Positions 10,901 to 22,600 of a stretch of 64,000 nt of DNA are shown here, piece after piece. The position numbers were made by a program, and so were the translations under genes. Source of the DNA: Thermoplasmatota archaeon. GTDB taxonomy: Archaea; Thermoplasmatota; JAKEGO01. A model generated the notes under the pieces. The model saw nothing but the letters and a program-made list of their open reading frames with translations, did not search any database and was not told the DNA's origin. Location of the stretch: assembly GCA_028279595.1 (NCBI GenBank), contig JANQNK010000003.1, positions 240,568 to 304,567 on the forward strand, given 5' to 3'. Positions within the stretch are counted from its first letter, which is position 1. Every line of letters starts with the position of its first letter.

Positions 10901-13900
10901 AAGGGCAACTTCAGCGACGGTCAGATCCATTGCAACTACTACTGGTACGTCGAGGTCGGGTCGTTCATCAACATGACCGGGACGACGACATACTTCGACG
11001 GCGATCCGAGCAGTTTCCTCTATGTCTATTCCCCAGTGTTCAGCTTCTACCGCCTCATCATCGCGAAGGACAGCGTATACGCCATGACCATCGGGAGCAT
11101 CCACACTCAACTAGTGGTGGTGAAGGACAACCTCACGGTGAACATGGGCGGCTACGAGGACCCGGTGAACGTCAGGGGAGACCTGTTCGTGGGCGGTCAT
11201 CTCGAGGTCAGGGAAGGCGTGATGCACTTCTACGACGAGAGCAACACGAGGGTCAAGAGGGGCATGTACATCAATGGCGATGGTTCATCGAAGTTCGGTC
11301 ATGCGATCGGTGGCGCGAACCTCGACATAGGCGGGGAGCTCTCCATCGCGGGTTACGGTATGCACTTCAACGACACCGGAGGGAACGTGACAGTGGGCTG
11401 CACCACGTGGATCGATTCCGTCCTCGGCTTCAACGCCGAGAACGGGAACGTCACGACGTTCTCGACATACGAGATCGAGGTGAATGGTACTGGTATCCTT
11501 TACGTCGCATCCAACGAGACCTACATCTCCACCGACCTGGACATCAGCTATTCCGGGACGATCCGGGTCGAGGACGAGGCGAAGCCGAGGTTCACTGTGC
11601 GCGATGACTGGCACTCCGGCGGCGGGACCTTCCAGTCCGGCATGAGTGAGGTCTGGTTCGAGGGGGACCTCTACCAGTACATCTCACCCGAGCGGTTCTG
11701 GATCGTCGTGATCAATAAGACCGACTTCAACGCCTATCCATCCGGAGCGAACCTGACCATCAAGTCTTGCCTCTTCGTCCTCCAGGGGGTCTACGATGCA
11801 TGGTTGCACACGACCCACGTCAACATGTCATCGCCTGGATTCCTCTACAACGGGACCTACTACACAGGTTTCGTCAACTACGGCGGAGTCCTCAGGATGA
11901 CCAATACCCAGAGCGTCATGGACATCAACGGTCCAACGGTTTGGGGTCCGATGAGCCAGGACGACATCCAGGATGGGGAGATGTACTGCAACGGTTCCTG
12001 GAACTTCACGGCCGGTTCCCAGGCGAGCCTCGACAACATCACCGTGACGTTCGACGGGAACAACTACGACACGTACTTCAACTGGGTGACCGTCCAGTCC
12101 CACAGCACGATGAGCTACTTCACGGACCTCGTCCTGTCGAGGGATTCGGGACAGGGGGTCGCTCTCGATCATCCTTCGACAGTACCCCTTCTGGTGGAGG
12201 GGGATATCGTCTCAAGTGGCAATTTCGCAGTCCTCCATTCGACCATGAACGTCACTGGCAGCTGGAACCAGACTGCAGGGCTCCTCATGGTGAACACGGA
12301 ATTCTGGAACGTGGTCGGAACGACCCACCTGTTCATCGGCGGTGATCTGTACGTTCAATCCGGTGCTACCCTCTATTACCAATCCAATTACTTCAACAGC
12401 ACCATAGAATGTGCGGACCTGGTGATAAATGGAACTCTCACGGTCTCCTCGATGCTACACCAGAACTGGCTGAACGCGAGCGGGTCATCGGTCATCAGCG
12501 GGATCGCCAACATATTCGGTCTCGGAGCCTGGAACACAGGCGGAACACTGACCATCGCCACGGGAGCCTCAGTCTACGTTTCCGGAAACAGATACCACAT
12601 CAATGCATCACTATCCGTGATTCTGCAAAGCGGTACCAACACAAGGCTCTACTCCGACGGCGTACACCTGAGGGCGGGAGCCTATTTCTCCCTCTTCGGC
12701 ACGCTAGACTGCGATGGCTTTACCCCCGAGATACATGTCGGCGCCGACTGGTCGTCCAGTCCGGGAGCCACCTTCGATCCGGGAGAGAGCACGGTCTTCT
12801 TCGAGGGCACTGGTGTAAGCACTACCATCGACAACACCGAGAGGTTCCACAACATCCACGTCGACATCGTATCAAGGAACCTCACCCTCGTGACGGGCGA
12901 CATATCATGTCACGACCTGAACCTGACCTCGGGGACGATCGAGCTCGACGATCACAGCCTGACGGTCCGAAACGACTTCTTCGGTCACGATAGGTTCGAG
13001 ATGGACGGCGATATCTGGTTCAACGTCAGCGGCAACGTCAACTGGCACAACGGGAGTGTTGCTGATATCATCCGGGGCTCCTGCATCGTTTCCGAGGACC
13101 TCTTGATAGATAACGGAGCAGACGTAACCTACGGACCATCGTCACTCCTGAGGTTCAACAGCAGCAGAACGAGCCGATGGTTGAACAACGATCCAGGATC
13201 GGACTTCGGCGATGTCGAGATCAACAAATCGAGCCGTCTGTATGCCGTCCGGGGCTATACGATATACATGGACAGCCTCGCTGTCAACAACAAGGGATCC
13301 CAACTCCAGATACACCTGCAAACGCAACGCATCGTCGTTGATGGAGACCTTGAACTCATACGGGGAACACTCAACCCGCACACTAATTCGAATGTCACAG
13401 TGAACGGGACATTGACATGCCATAATCGATCATTCCTCGATCTCGAATGGACAACCCTCAATGCAGATACCCTCATCATCGATGGGAAGATGTACCTCAA
13501 TGGTACTTCAGGCGATGTCTGGGTCGGTGGCTCTGCATACATCCCGGGAAGCGAGATCATTTGGAACAGGGTCTCCGATATGATCGTCCTTGGTGATATG
13601 TGGGTCAACATCACGGGCATCGTGAACATGAGTGCCTCCTCCGGCTACCTCGAGATATTCGGGGACCTCAACATATACGGCCTCGTCGATCTGTCCAACG
13701 ATTACGCCACCCTGACCGTGCATGGAGACCTGCAGGTCTGGCCACTTGGCGGCGGGACACTCAGAGTAAGGGACAATGCGGAACCGGATATCTATCTGTA
13801 CGGTCACTTCAACGGCCTCGGACCGGCCTCTGTCTTCGAACCAGGCCATTCGGTATTCCATCTGATGGGCCCCAACTATCAGAGCCTCGAGGACCGGTTC

Positions 13901-16336
13901 GATTACTGGGGCGTCGTGGTCGAGAAGAACGGCTCATACGCGCGGTTCGAGGGGAACCCGGGAAACACCGCCCACATCCGATCGTTCCTTGTGATCGAGA
14001 CGGGAACGTTCAACCTGATGGACGCTTCTGTCATGGTCAATTCCAGCGGCAGCGGTCACTCGATATGGCCAGACTCCTTCGTGGGTTTCGCGAACTACGG
14101 TGGATACTTCGTCATGTCGAACGAGAACGGGTCCCTGGATGTCAATGGACCCGTCTACTGGGGCGATACCTCCACCGAATACATCACTGATGGCGACATC
14201 CACGTATCTGGCAATTGGCACATAGAGAGCGGAGCCCTCATGACCCTGACCGACAAGAACCATGTGCATTTCGATGGGAACGAGTCTGCGATGTACTACG
14301 GATACGCCAACGGCTCCCAGTTCCGGAACGTCACCGTCGAGAAGGACCCGACCCTTGCCCTGACCTTCGGGGGCGGGATCATGAACGTCACCCACACATT
14401 GACGATCGATTCGACGGCTGGTATCGACGTCTGGAACTCGACCCTCGAGGCATTCGGCATCGTCCACGACGATGGCGAGTTGAACGTCTCAGGACCTGAC
14501 GGAGAGCTGTACGTCTGGGACACCATCGCGATGGACAGTACCTCTACTCTGTCCATGAGCAACGATTCCTATGCCTACATCAAGGACTTCACGGGAATGG
14601 GCACGATCTGGCTCGGGAACAGGACGAACCTGACGATAGTGGACGATCTGTGGATGCCCACCGGAACCCTGAATCCAGGGAGGTCCGTCGTACACTTCAC
14701 GGGAGGAGCAGCCACGAGCATCGATATCGGTGGGTCCTTCCACGACCTCACCGCGGATAAATCCGGGATAACCCAGGTCGGTCTGAACGACGAGACCTTC
14801 ATCGAGGGCGACCTGACTATACTGATGGCCGCCTTCTACCCGCAGGCTCACAACATCCACATCGGCGGCGACTTCTACTGCTCACCCTCCGCGTGGTTCG
14901 CCCAGGCCTCATCCGATCCGGGAGAGGTGATATTCAATGGCATGAAGGTCCAGTACCTCAGGTCCGGCGGAACGAACTCCAACCACGACTTCCAGAACAT
15001 CACGGTCAAGGGAACCGGCACCGAGGTCCGTGTCGTCGATCACTCGATGTCGATAACTGACAGACTGACGATCGGGAGCGGGACCGAGTTCAGGTTCGCC
15101 GCTGACAACGAGACGTTCTACACCGGATCCGGCGGCGTGATCAATGATGGCGTGTTCAGGGTCATCTCAGACCACGGTCCCATCGATTTCGAGGTCTATG
15201 CAGGAAGCGACATCATCAACAACGGGTCGATGCACCTCGTGGATGCGTCATGGACAAGAGCAATTCATGTCTACTCCTCGTCACCGGGGACGCAGTGGAA
15301 CCTGATCGACAACACCGCCTCCAAATCGGTTCCGAACGTCTTCCACGCGAACGTCTCGGACTCCGACGCCACAGGTGGGAACACCATCTATGCTGGCAGC
15401 GGGTACAACCATGACGACGGGAACAACGACAACTGGGTGTTCAGCGCCCGCATCAACCTCTGGTTCCACGACAACGACGGATACTCGATGAACCTCACCG
15501 TTTACAGGTTCGACAGTCCGGTGACCATCTCCGGGACCACCGGAATCTGGGACTGGGCCGACGAGAACAGAACCGCCACGCTCCAGGATGAGTACGTCAT
15601 CACCACGAACGAGGAGAGGTACTACACCGAGGACACCACATCATGGACGGTGACGTCCGAGATCAACGCGGACGTATACTACTACCGACAATGGAGGCCG
15701 TCGATCACGCTCGACGGGACCGACACCAGTCACACGGTCGGAGCATACTACACCGCTCTAGGCGGTACTACCAGCCAATCCAGCCAACACACCTCATGGT
15801 CGAGGTGGGTCGACAACGGCACTGCGCTGAGCTTTGACAAGGACGCCTCCGGGACGCCGGCTAGACATACAAGCGAAGACTTCAGTGCGTCCCCGTGGGA
15901 CCCCGTTGGCTCTGCGTTCACGCGGACCGTTTCCTATTCAGGGAACGACGTGCCGGAGCTCTACAACGGATCGATGGACCCGTCCGGAGGGAACGTCACG
16001 ACCATGTTCAACTTCACGGTCGAGTACTGGGACGCGGACAACGACACGCCTTTGTTCGTCTATGTGAACATCGACGGGACGAACTACAGCATGGACAAGG
16101 TCGACTCAGGCGATAACGACTACACTGACGGCTGCGAATACTACTACGAGACCCTTCTGTCTGGCGGAGACCACGACTACTACTTCATCTGCAACGACTC
16201 GTATGCAACGAACCAGACATCTACAGAGAACACCGGTACGATCATTCCCGAGTTCGGGATCCTGCCAGTGATGATCTCGATGATGGCCGTTGGCGCAGCA
16301 ATATCCTGGAGGCGGAGGAGAAAGGGTCTCCGATGA
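7934..16336 (+). CDS. Giant secreted surface protein 1 (about 2800 aa), repetitive beta-rich, PEF-CTERM-like C-terminus
   Basis: Signal peptide MKRAITICLLAVAFLAVVAMFMPGAEA; N-terminal WTGSTNTAWANGNNWNPTGVPSSSDHVFIPN; six ~360-aa supermodules; C-terminal ...STENTGTIIPEFGILPVMISMMAVGAAISWRRRRKGLR. ORF track starts at 7847, but SD GGTGAC supports ATG 7934. Confidence 0.9.
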   Translation: MKRAITICLLAVAFLAVVAMFMPGAEAVNRTWTGSTNTAWANGNNWNPTGVPSSSDHVFIPNVANDPVISVDAETNNLRLNASAHLSVDGATLDVNGETYTVSGSEIDLTNNATIVHFRGIVHAYGAVNCSDSTTTVHCHDSFYMHNNYISGLSTIYAEGSGSYYFYQGGATKDYYDFVVNGSSTDARMSAPWSVVKNNLTVADGVFDPYARTTLIRGNLIVDGELEMSRAADEIIVKGDIHFNNGSTTDVSTGVLSCWGEWYIRDTAEMQFTGSHESIMNGSTMTWHTMECHSPDSHFNMLSIEKTGNNVELAGTEPVNVTDDLRIEMSVQNQIFDVYHGGLVVHGDVAVNRGGFEFWGVGVADVMGNVTVATVGKIRFENVGRLNVGRNLTLNGDLFFSHTNGGTTSVDGITWIQNGGQIVYNSQFGEFLAGGAIYLNNTCSIDMSAGNAYLNQTLNSFFYVRDLVNLRNDDARLNIGHMWITGGGHVNCHGYSPEIGVKNHWYDYGTFTHGTSTVTFTETWTFLYNEFAFWNVVVDKLWKMQLSDDTTINGTLVVDGGTLDIYDESLRVNGSGPLNYGGTDYTGLVVLDGAIEMDDAADFIEVNSDVYWGADSTAIITNGTINCTGNWTFASGSDVNLTGRNTVNLNGSVNLVFSGDLDRYLWTNSTSSSFNHLNITGWGTIFGDEVVTWIDGTETVVVDGHLSKFGRGGDVIMGSSAFEVWGNVNISEGLIWLDGPGSIDVHGDLFVYDDIGGVSDDGTLWLGANATKTGEGTVDVAGRFWTSGRVSFRGLGGNLTVAEYLTIASMGGLEFVGTAGNISTHTIYKEGGSGFAIYSNDTTIDVHDLIVNTSMVVGKRKTPTFLISGDFDWAGSLWIEPGHSEFRLDGTGSQTMDSGFTYWGVVIDKPSGDADWDGHIFVESYFAVHRGGFELDNKVLRVYGNGTTADGYSRGTGLFRGFIVEDAYFNMTTANANLWVRTVYLFSGSKGNFSDGQIHCNYYWYVEVGSFINMTGTTTYFDGDPSSFLYVYSPVFSFYRLIIAKDSVYAMTIGSIHTQLVVVKDNLTVNMGGYEDPVNVRGDLFVGGHLEVREGVMHFYDESNTRVKRGMYINGDGSSKFGHAIGGANLDIGGELSIAGYGMHFNDTGGNVTVGCTTWIDSVLGFNAENGNVTTFSTYEIEVNGTGILYVASNETYISTDLDISYSGTIRVEDEAKPRFTVRDDWHSGGGTFQSGMSEVWFEGDLYQYISPERFWIVVINKTDFNAYPSGANLTIKSCLFVLQGVYDAWLHTTHVNMSSPGFLYNGTYYTGFVNYGGVLRMTNTQSVMDINGPTVWGPMSQDDIQDGEMYCNGSWNFTAGSQASLDNITVTFDGNNYDTYFNWVTVQSHSTMSYFTDLVLSRDSGQGVALDHPSTVPLLVEGDIVSSGNFAVLHSTMNVTGSWNQTAGLLMVNTEFWNVVGTTHLFIGGDLYVQSGATLYYQSNYFNSTIECADLVINGTLTVSSMLHQNWLNASGSSVISGIANIFGLGAWNTGGTLTIATGASVYVSGNRYHINASLSVILQSGTNTRLYSDGVHLRAGAYFSLFGTLDCDGFTPEIHVGADWSSSPGATFDPGESTVFFEGTGVSTTIDNTERFHNIHVDIVSRNLTLVTGDISCHDLNLTSGTIELDDHSLTVRNDFFGHDRFEMDGDIWFNVSGNVNWHNGSVADIIRGSCIVSEDLLIDNGADVTYGPSSLLRFNSSRTSRWLNNDPGSDFGDVEINKSSRLYAVRGYTIYMDSLAVNNKGSQLQIHLQTQRIVVDGDLELIRGTLNPHTNSNVTVNGTLTCHNRSFLDLEWTTLNADTLIIDGKMYLNGTSGDVWVGGSAYIPGSEIIWNRVSDMIVLGDMWVNITGIVNMSASSGYLEIFGDLNIYGLVDLSNDYATLTVHGDLQVWPLGGGTLRVRDNAEPDIYLYGHFNGLGPASVFEPGHSVFHLMGPNYQSLEDRFDYWGVVVEKNGSYARFEGNPGNTAHIRSFLVIETGTFNLMDASVMVNSSGSGHSIWPDSFVGFANYGGYFVMSNENGSLDVNGPVYWGDTSTEYITDGDIHVSGNWHIESGALMTLTDKNHVHFDGNESAMYYGYANGSQFRNVTVEKDPTLALTFGGGIMNVTHTLTIDSTAGIDVWNSTLEAFGIVHDDGELNVSGPDGELYVWDTIAMDSTSTLSMSNDSYAYIKDFTGMGTIWLGNRTNLTIVDDLWMPTGTLNPGRSVVHFTGGAATSIDIGGSFHDLTADKSGITQVGLNDETFIEGDLTILMAAFYPQAHNIHIGGDFYCSPSAWFAQASSDPGEVIFNGMKVQYLRSGGTNSNHDFQNITVKGTGTEVRVVDHSMSITDRLTIGSGTEFRFAADNETFYTGSGGVINDGVFRVISDHGPIDFEVYAGSDIINNGSMHLVDASWTRAIHVYSSSPGTQWNLIDNTASKSVPNVFHANVSDSDATGGNTIYAGSGYNHDDGNNDNWVFSARINLWFHDNDGYSMNLTVYRFDSPVTISGTTGIWDWADENRTATLQDEYVITTNEERYYTEDTTSWTVTSEINADVYYYRQWRPSITLDGTDTSHTVGAYYTALGGTTSQSSQHTSWSRWVDNGTALSFDKDASGTPARHTSEDFSASPWDPVGSAFTRTVSYSGNDVPELYNGSMDPSGGNVTTMFNFTVEYWDADNDTPLFVYVNIDGTNYSMDKVDSGDNDYTDGCEYYYETLLSGGDHDYYFICNDSYATNQTSTENTGTIIPEFGILPVMISMMAVGAAISWRRRRKGLR
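8648..14176 (+). repeat. Higher-order protein-coding repeat, 6 anchors at 8648, 9755, 10874, 11930, 13031, 14147
   Basis: Recurrent motif (G/S)-D-V-Y-W-G-x-x-S-T-x(5-6)-G-x-I-x-C-x-G-x-W; spacings 1107, 1119, 1056, 1101 and 1116 nt, measured by hand. Confidence 0.75.
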
Positions 16337-16532
16337 GGTCGTGTCGGTCCCGAGCTCGTCCGTTCTGATCTCAACGAATCTGCTGCACCTATTTCGGGGT
16401 AAACCGCAGATCCGTCTGGATCGGACATGAGTTCGTCAGGCCAACGAGGTCTTAAGTGTCCGATCTCTCCCACCCGCCCATCGTGACCCGTGCAGGTGAG
16501 AGTCCATCGACGTTGTGTCCAGTCTATAACAG

Positions 16533-16540
16533 TTATATAA
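16533..16540 (+). promoter_or_regulatory. Putative TATA box for giant surface gene 2
   Basis: TTATATAA inside GTTATATAAC. Confidence 0.6.
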
Positions 16541-16570
16541 CTTCGAATCGATACCCATCCAGGTGACCGT

Positions 16571-16593
16571 CGGGTGGTCTGGGGTATCGCCCG
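16571..16593 (+). promoter_or_regulatory. Leader stem-loop upstream of giant gene 2
   Basis: CGGGTG (16571-16576) pairs with CGCCCG (16588-16593, one G-T wobble); alternative GACCG/CGGTC pairing. SD-like GGTGAT precedes ATG 16615. Confidence 0.4.
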
Positions 16594-16614
16594 GTCGGTT
16601 GAACGGGTGATGAT

Positions 16615-19600
16615 ATGAGGATGCTCAGAGCGATATTGTGCTTGATGCTTGTTCTAGCAGTCGTTGTAGTGCTGGCCCCTATGAGTGCTGAGGCAGAGAC
16701 CAAGGTCTGGACCGGTTCCACCAACACGGCCTGGGCCCAGGGGAACAACTGGAATCCGACGGGGGTGCCGGGTTCGACGGACGTGGTGTACATCCCGGAC
16801 GTGTCGAACGATCCGGTGGTCCAGGCAGACGCCACGGTCAAGATGGTCCAGATCAACGACTCGGCGGTGCTGACCATCGACGGGGCGACGTTCAATGTGA
16901 CCAACCGGATCATCATCAAGAGCGATGTGGCGGACGGCTCTCTCGAACTGTCGAACGACCTCAACGGTGTCAACGTCGAGAGCATATACAACTACGGGTC
17001 CATACTCGTCAATTCCGGGAGGACCCCGATGGTGAACCTCAGCCATCTCTATTCCTACAGTGGATCGACGATCAAGAGCGGGTTCTCGACCTTCACCTTC
17101 GTGGGAGCGGGTAACAACACTGCATACATGGACGTTATCGATCCACTCTACAACGTCATTATCGACGCGCCCACTGCAACTCTCATGATGAACGGGACCT
17201 ATGGCCTGGACGCCGATGGTCAATTTCGAATAATCGACGGCAAGCTGGACCCCACAGGGAAGGAGATGGTCGTCTCATATCTCTACTGTTACGATGAGAT
17301 AGAGATGGAGACCGGCGACTGGCTCCATGTGACAGGAGATGCCAACTTCTACAACGGCTCGTACCTGCACGGAGACAACGGGACCCTGACGATCGATGAC
17401 GACCTCTACATCGGCAGGGGCTCGACGATCGAGCTCGAGGGCTCCCACCATTTCAATATCACCGAGTTCCACTGGGGCTCGAACCTCAACCTCCATGAGG
17501 ATTCAGCCCAATTCAACGATGTGACGATCGACAAGGGATACGGACACGTCGCTCTGAACACCAACATGACGATCAACGGGACCCTCACCGTCTCTCGCGG
17601 GGTCTTCAAGGTTATCGATGTGGATTCCCTCTCGGTCAGGTATCTTGTTGTACATTCCAACGGCCACGTCCAGCAGTCACGGGATTCGAACGTCACGGTT
17701 ACGGAAGATGTCTCCCTCTACTCCGGGAGCAGATATGAGCTCGGTAACGGCACGAACGACTGGCACGGCGGAAGCCTCGCCATCGGGAGGGACATCGACA
17801 TCAGCGGTCGTCTCTGGCTCTTCGGGAGGGGTGGTGAGATCGTCCTTACCCGTCACATGCGAATATATGGTTCCGGAAACCTGACGTTCTATGGAGGGAA
17901 CCTCACGACCGTTGGTCCTTCCTCCGGTGCATACACGTACGGAGGCAGCGATACCTACATCCATTCCTCCAACACGACCATCACATTCGACACCTACACC
18001 CATTACGCCGGATGCAGATGGTGGGTCAACCGATCGGCAAGCCCGACCATCGTATTCAAGAGCTACATATACAACGCCGGAACGGTGACCGCCTACACTC
18101 CAGGCCTCAGCACGATCGTTGCCTATGGTAACTATGTCGCATCGAACCTGGACTCCGACATCCCCGTCCGGAACCTCGTCATAAACAAGACCTCAGGTCA
18201 CTTCAAGCCCTCGTACGGGCCTGGAACGTTGAACATCAGCGGATCCCTACTGCTCATCGACGGAGAGCTCGACATCAGGGGTGAGGAAGGTTACAACATA
18301 GTCGTCAACGGTTCGGATGGCATCATGCACGAAGGCCAAATGTATCGTGGGTTCGCCAACATCGGAGGGGAGCTGCTCATGGAGACCTGGAACGACTCGC
18401 TCGAGGTCTCGGGCGGTGTCTACTGGGGTCCAGACAGCGAGGCGACCGTTGACACAGGATGGATCCACTGCCGTGGGAACTGGACCTTCGCAGCCGGATC
18501 GAGCATCAACCTCACCGGCAATAACACGGTCCGTTTCTTCGGCGGGATGATGGGATACAGCTACCAGCTGTGGATGAACTCGTCGGCCTCAAGCTTCTGC
18601 AACGTGCTACATGGCATGGGGATGACGTCAAGCTTTGTCAATGGGACCGTACCGATGGTCATCGATAACAATTTGACCTTTACCAGCCTCAACGCCATGT
18701 TCGTCGAGGATGGCGCCGAACTGATCGTGTGGGGAGACGCCAACGTCACTTCGATCCTCTACGTGAACGAGGGAGGTGATGTCTACATCCACGGGAACCT
18801 CACTGTAGCAGGGGGACCAGGGCGACTCGACTTCGGCCTCAACTCCACCTCGGACTATGGGGGTTCTCTGCACGTAAACGGGTGGATGTCGGTCTGGAAT
18901 CCCGTCAACTTCTACATGGACGGCGGGAATCTCACCGTCGATGGGAACGCAACGATACATCGTACTGGATACATCATGTTCAAGACCCATGGTGGGAACA
19001 TGAGCGCGGGGAACATCTCCATCAATGATGGAGGTGCTTTAAGGATCTACACTACCAATACGACCATCGACACCGCCCAGTTGAGGAGCTACGGCGAACT
19101 CAACATCAGCAACAGTGTGAGACCTGTCCTGCGTATCAGCGGACGCTTCAACTGGTTGAACGGGGACTTCAGACTGGGCCGTTCCGAGGTCAGGGCCGTG
19201 GGGACCAGCGATCAGAGGTTCGAGGACAGTCACCCGTACTGGGGCCTCGTCATCGACAAGCCGTCCGGTAACCTTACATTCGAGGCACCGTTCCCGATCG
19301 TGGCCCAGTCGTACATCGGCGTCGCACAGGGTACTTTAGCGGTGGGTGGTTACACGATACAATGCGAGGGCGAGGGATCCTTCGGCACCGATGGTTACGT
19401 CATTGGAGTGAATCGGTACCCTGGATTCATAATGGACGGCGGGGTCCTGGACATGAACCACACATCGGGCGTCCTTGAGGTCGATCGGTTCCTCCGCTGG
19501 TTCGATGGGACTGCGAATGGTTCATCCGGAACGATCATCACTGACGCGAGCTGGACCGTATATGCTGGCGTCGACGCCGACATCCAGTGTCCAGTTGTCA

Positions 19601-22600
19601 TGACCTCCAATGATGTCTATGCACGTACCTTCACGATGCACAGCTCCGATTTCACGTTCAACGACCTGATAATCAACACATCCACAAGGATGACCCAGAC
19701 CAGTTACAGCAGTCATCCCATCCACGTGACGGGGGACCTGTGGATCAACAATACCGACAACTACGACGAGTTCAACATCACCAAGGGTTTGGTGGTGGAC
19801 GGCGACATCAACATCCGGATCGGATCATTGGTCCTCAGCAATGGCGCCGAGGTTACCGTGGGCGGCGACGTGGAGCAGCTCCCCGCCAGGTGGAACGGAT
19901 GGTTGCGTATATACAACGGTTCGATGGATATCGGCGGTTACTATCACTGCGACGGATGGGGTGTCGACGTGTCCTACCATGGCGGTTCGATGGACATCAC
20001 TGGCCCTCTATGGATCGACTCTCAGCTCCCGCCTGCTGGACCTGGATTCTATGTTGGACAGAAACCGGGGTACTCGTTCGATCTGACGGCGGAGTTCATC
20101 CGGATCAATGCTACCGGATACATGAACCTGTCCTCTGACAACACGAGGATAGTAAGTCAGGCAGATCTGATCAACCATGGTTCCCTCCGTTCATGGGGCG
20201 ATGCGATGCCGGATATCGTGACATACGATGACATAGAGGGATCGGGGACCTTCAATCTCGGGCACAGTTCGATATGGTACGAGGGCGACAACGCGTTCCA
20301 GGACGTCCGCGACCTTCCCTACTGGAACCTGGTGATCAACAAGACTTCGGGAGTGGCGCGATCACAGTCCGACATCTCCGTCGAGTCCTGCCTGTTCATC
20401 ATGAACGGGACCTACGACATGAACGGCTACAAGCTCTGGGTGAACAGCAGCGGGAACAGCTTCATATGGAACGGGACGCACTACAGCGGTTTCGTCAACT
20501 ATGGAGGCATCCTGTTCTACCAGACCTCCGACGAGGAGCTCCACGTGAACGGACCGGTCTCATGGGGACCTGGTGTGAACCAGACCTTCGACATGGGGAC
20601 GATCTACGTCAACGGCTCCTGGGAGTTCATGGCAGGGTCCCAGGTCAACCTCACGGGAACCCACCTCGTCTACTTCTGGGGTCGAAACTGGTTCGGACCG
20701 TATATCTCATGGGCGCCGATCTACTCGAACAGCACGACGAGTTGGTTCAACGACATCACAATCGACAGGGACTTCGGTTTTGGACAGTACACTTCGGAGA
20801 AGTCAACGGAAACCGTCGTCGTCAAAGGTGACATGGACCATGACGGTGGATTGTTCGAGATCTATGCGTCCACGATGTACGTGGTCGGGAATGTCGATAA
20901 CAGGGGCCAGTCGTTCTACGTGGAAGGGACCACGGTCTTTGGGAACGCATCCCTGACGGTCGATGGTGACTTCTACTCACAGTCCGGCTCCTCACTCAAT
21001 GTCTTCGGTAGTGCATCATATGCCTGGTCAAGGATGACCTGCAGCTATCTCTACGTGAACGGCTCACTCAATCTGAAGTCCTACTCATCGGTGCACGCTG
21101 GCGAGAACATCTGGATATCCGGCTCCATCGACTACGACCAAGCGGGCTTCCAGTGGGCCGAGGTGATATCCGACGGGAACATATACGTCAGTTCTCCTGG
21201 CAACGTCGACATGAGCGGTATCGGGAGGTCCCATCTCAACACGACATCGGGATTCATCGTGGTCTACAACGGAGCCACCCTCGACCTGAGGGGCAATGCC
21301 CAGGTGACCGCGTGGACCCATTTCCACCCATACGGGACCGTCATCTGCACCGGATGGTGGCCCGAGATCAATGTCGGCAACGCTTGGTATTCCGATACCT
21401 CCGGCGACTTCAGGCCCGGCTGGAGCCAGGTCACCTTCTTCAAGGCGGGGACGTCATACATCAAGGACACCGAGGACTTCGCAGACATAATCCTCAACAA
21501 GACCTCTGGACTCCTTTACCTCTACGATGGGGACCTGAACTGCACGGACCTGGACATCGAGAGTGGAACCTTCGACCTCAATGGATACAACCTGACGGTC
21601 ACTGACGACCTCACCGTCTGGGGGTCCCTCGAGATGGACCACGACGGATGGATAAACGTGACACACGAGGTCAACTGGATGAACGGGAGCACCGAGGATA
21701 TCACCAACGGAACGATCCAGTGCGACGGCCTGTGGTACATCGAGGACGGAGCCGACATGACCTTCGAGTACCCGGTACACGTCTACCTGAACGCGTCCAC
21801 GGACGTGATCGTGGACGATCCCGACTCGTACTTCGACAACCTCACGTTCAGGCTCATGGGTGGTGGATTGACCGCTTACATCAACGGGACCGAGGCATTG
21901 AACGCCACAAGCGTGCTCAAGATCGATGACAAGGTGACCGTCCGCCTCATCGGAGGGAGCATAGAGGCCACGCAACTCTTGCTCTACTACGCAAGCGAGT
22001 TGAACGTTTCGTCGCCGGATTCGACACTCCACGTTTGGGATTATCTGTACATGGACAGCTTTACCGAACTGATGCTGGACAACGGATCCTACGCGATGGT
22101 CCAGGACTTCTTCCCGGCTCAGGACATCTACGTGATGAACGGATCGAACCTGACCGTGGTCGACGACCTCATCGGCGGCAGGATCCTCTCAAGGGATGGC
22201 GATGTGTACATCGATGATGGTGCTTCGACCTCATTGAACACCAAGGGACGATTCCACAACCTGACGTTCGGCGGGGGAGCCTCGGTCTACGCGAGGATGT
22301 GGATAGGAGGTGACCTGCGGATACTGGGAGGAACTGTCTACCCGCAGGACAATGACGTCGGTATCCTCGGTGATTACTATTGTTCGAAGACGGCTGCATT
22401 CCGGCCGGCGAACGGGAGCAGGTTGGTGTTCAACGGCACAGGGAGACAGTTCATGGAGACCGGCGGTACGGACTCCAACCACGAACTCTGGGACCTGATA
22501 ATCAATCACACGACACTGATAGTCCAGAACGGTTCGCTCTCCGTCAAGAACAACATTACTGTCATGGACCTCTCCATGCTCTGGATAAAAGCGGACAACA

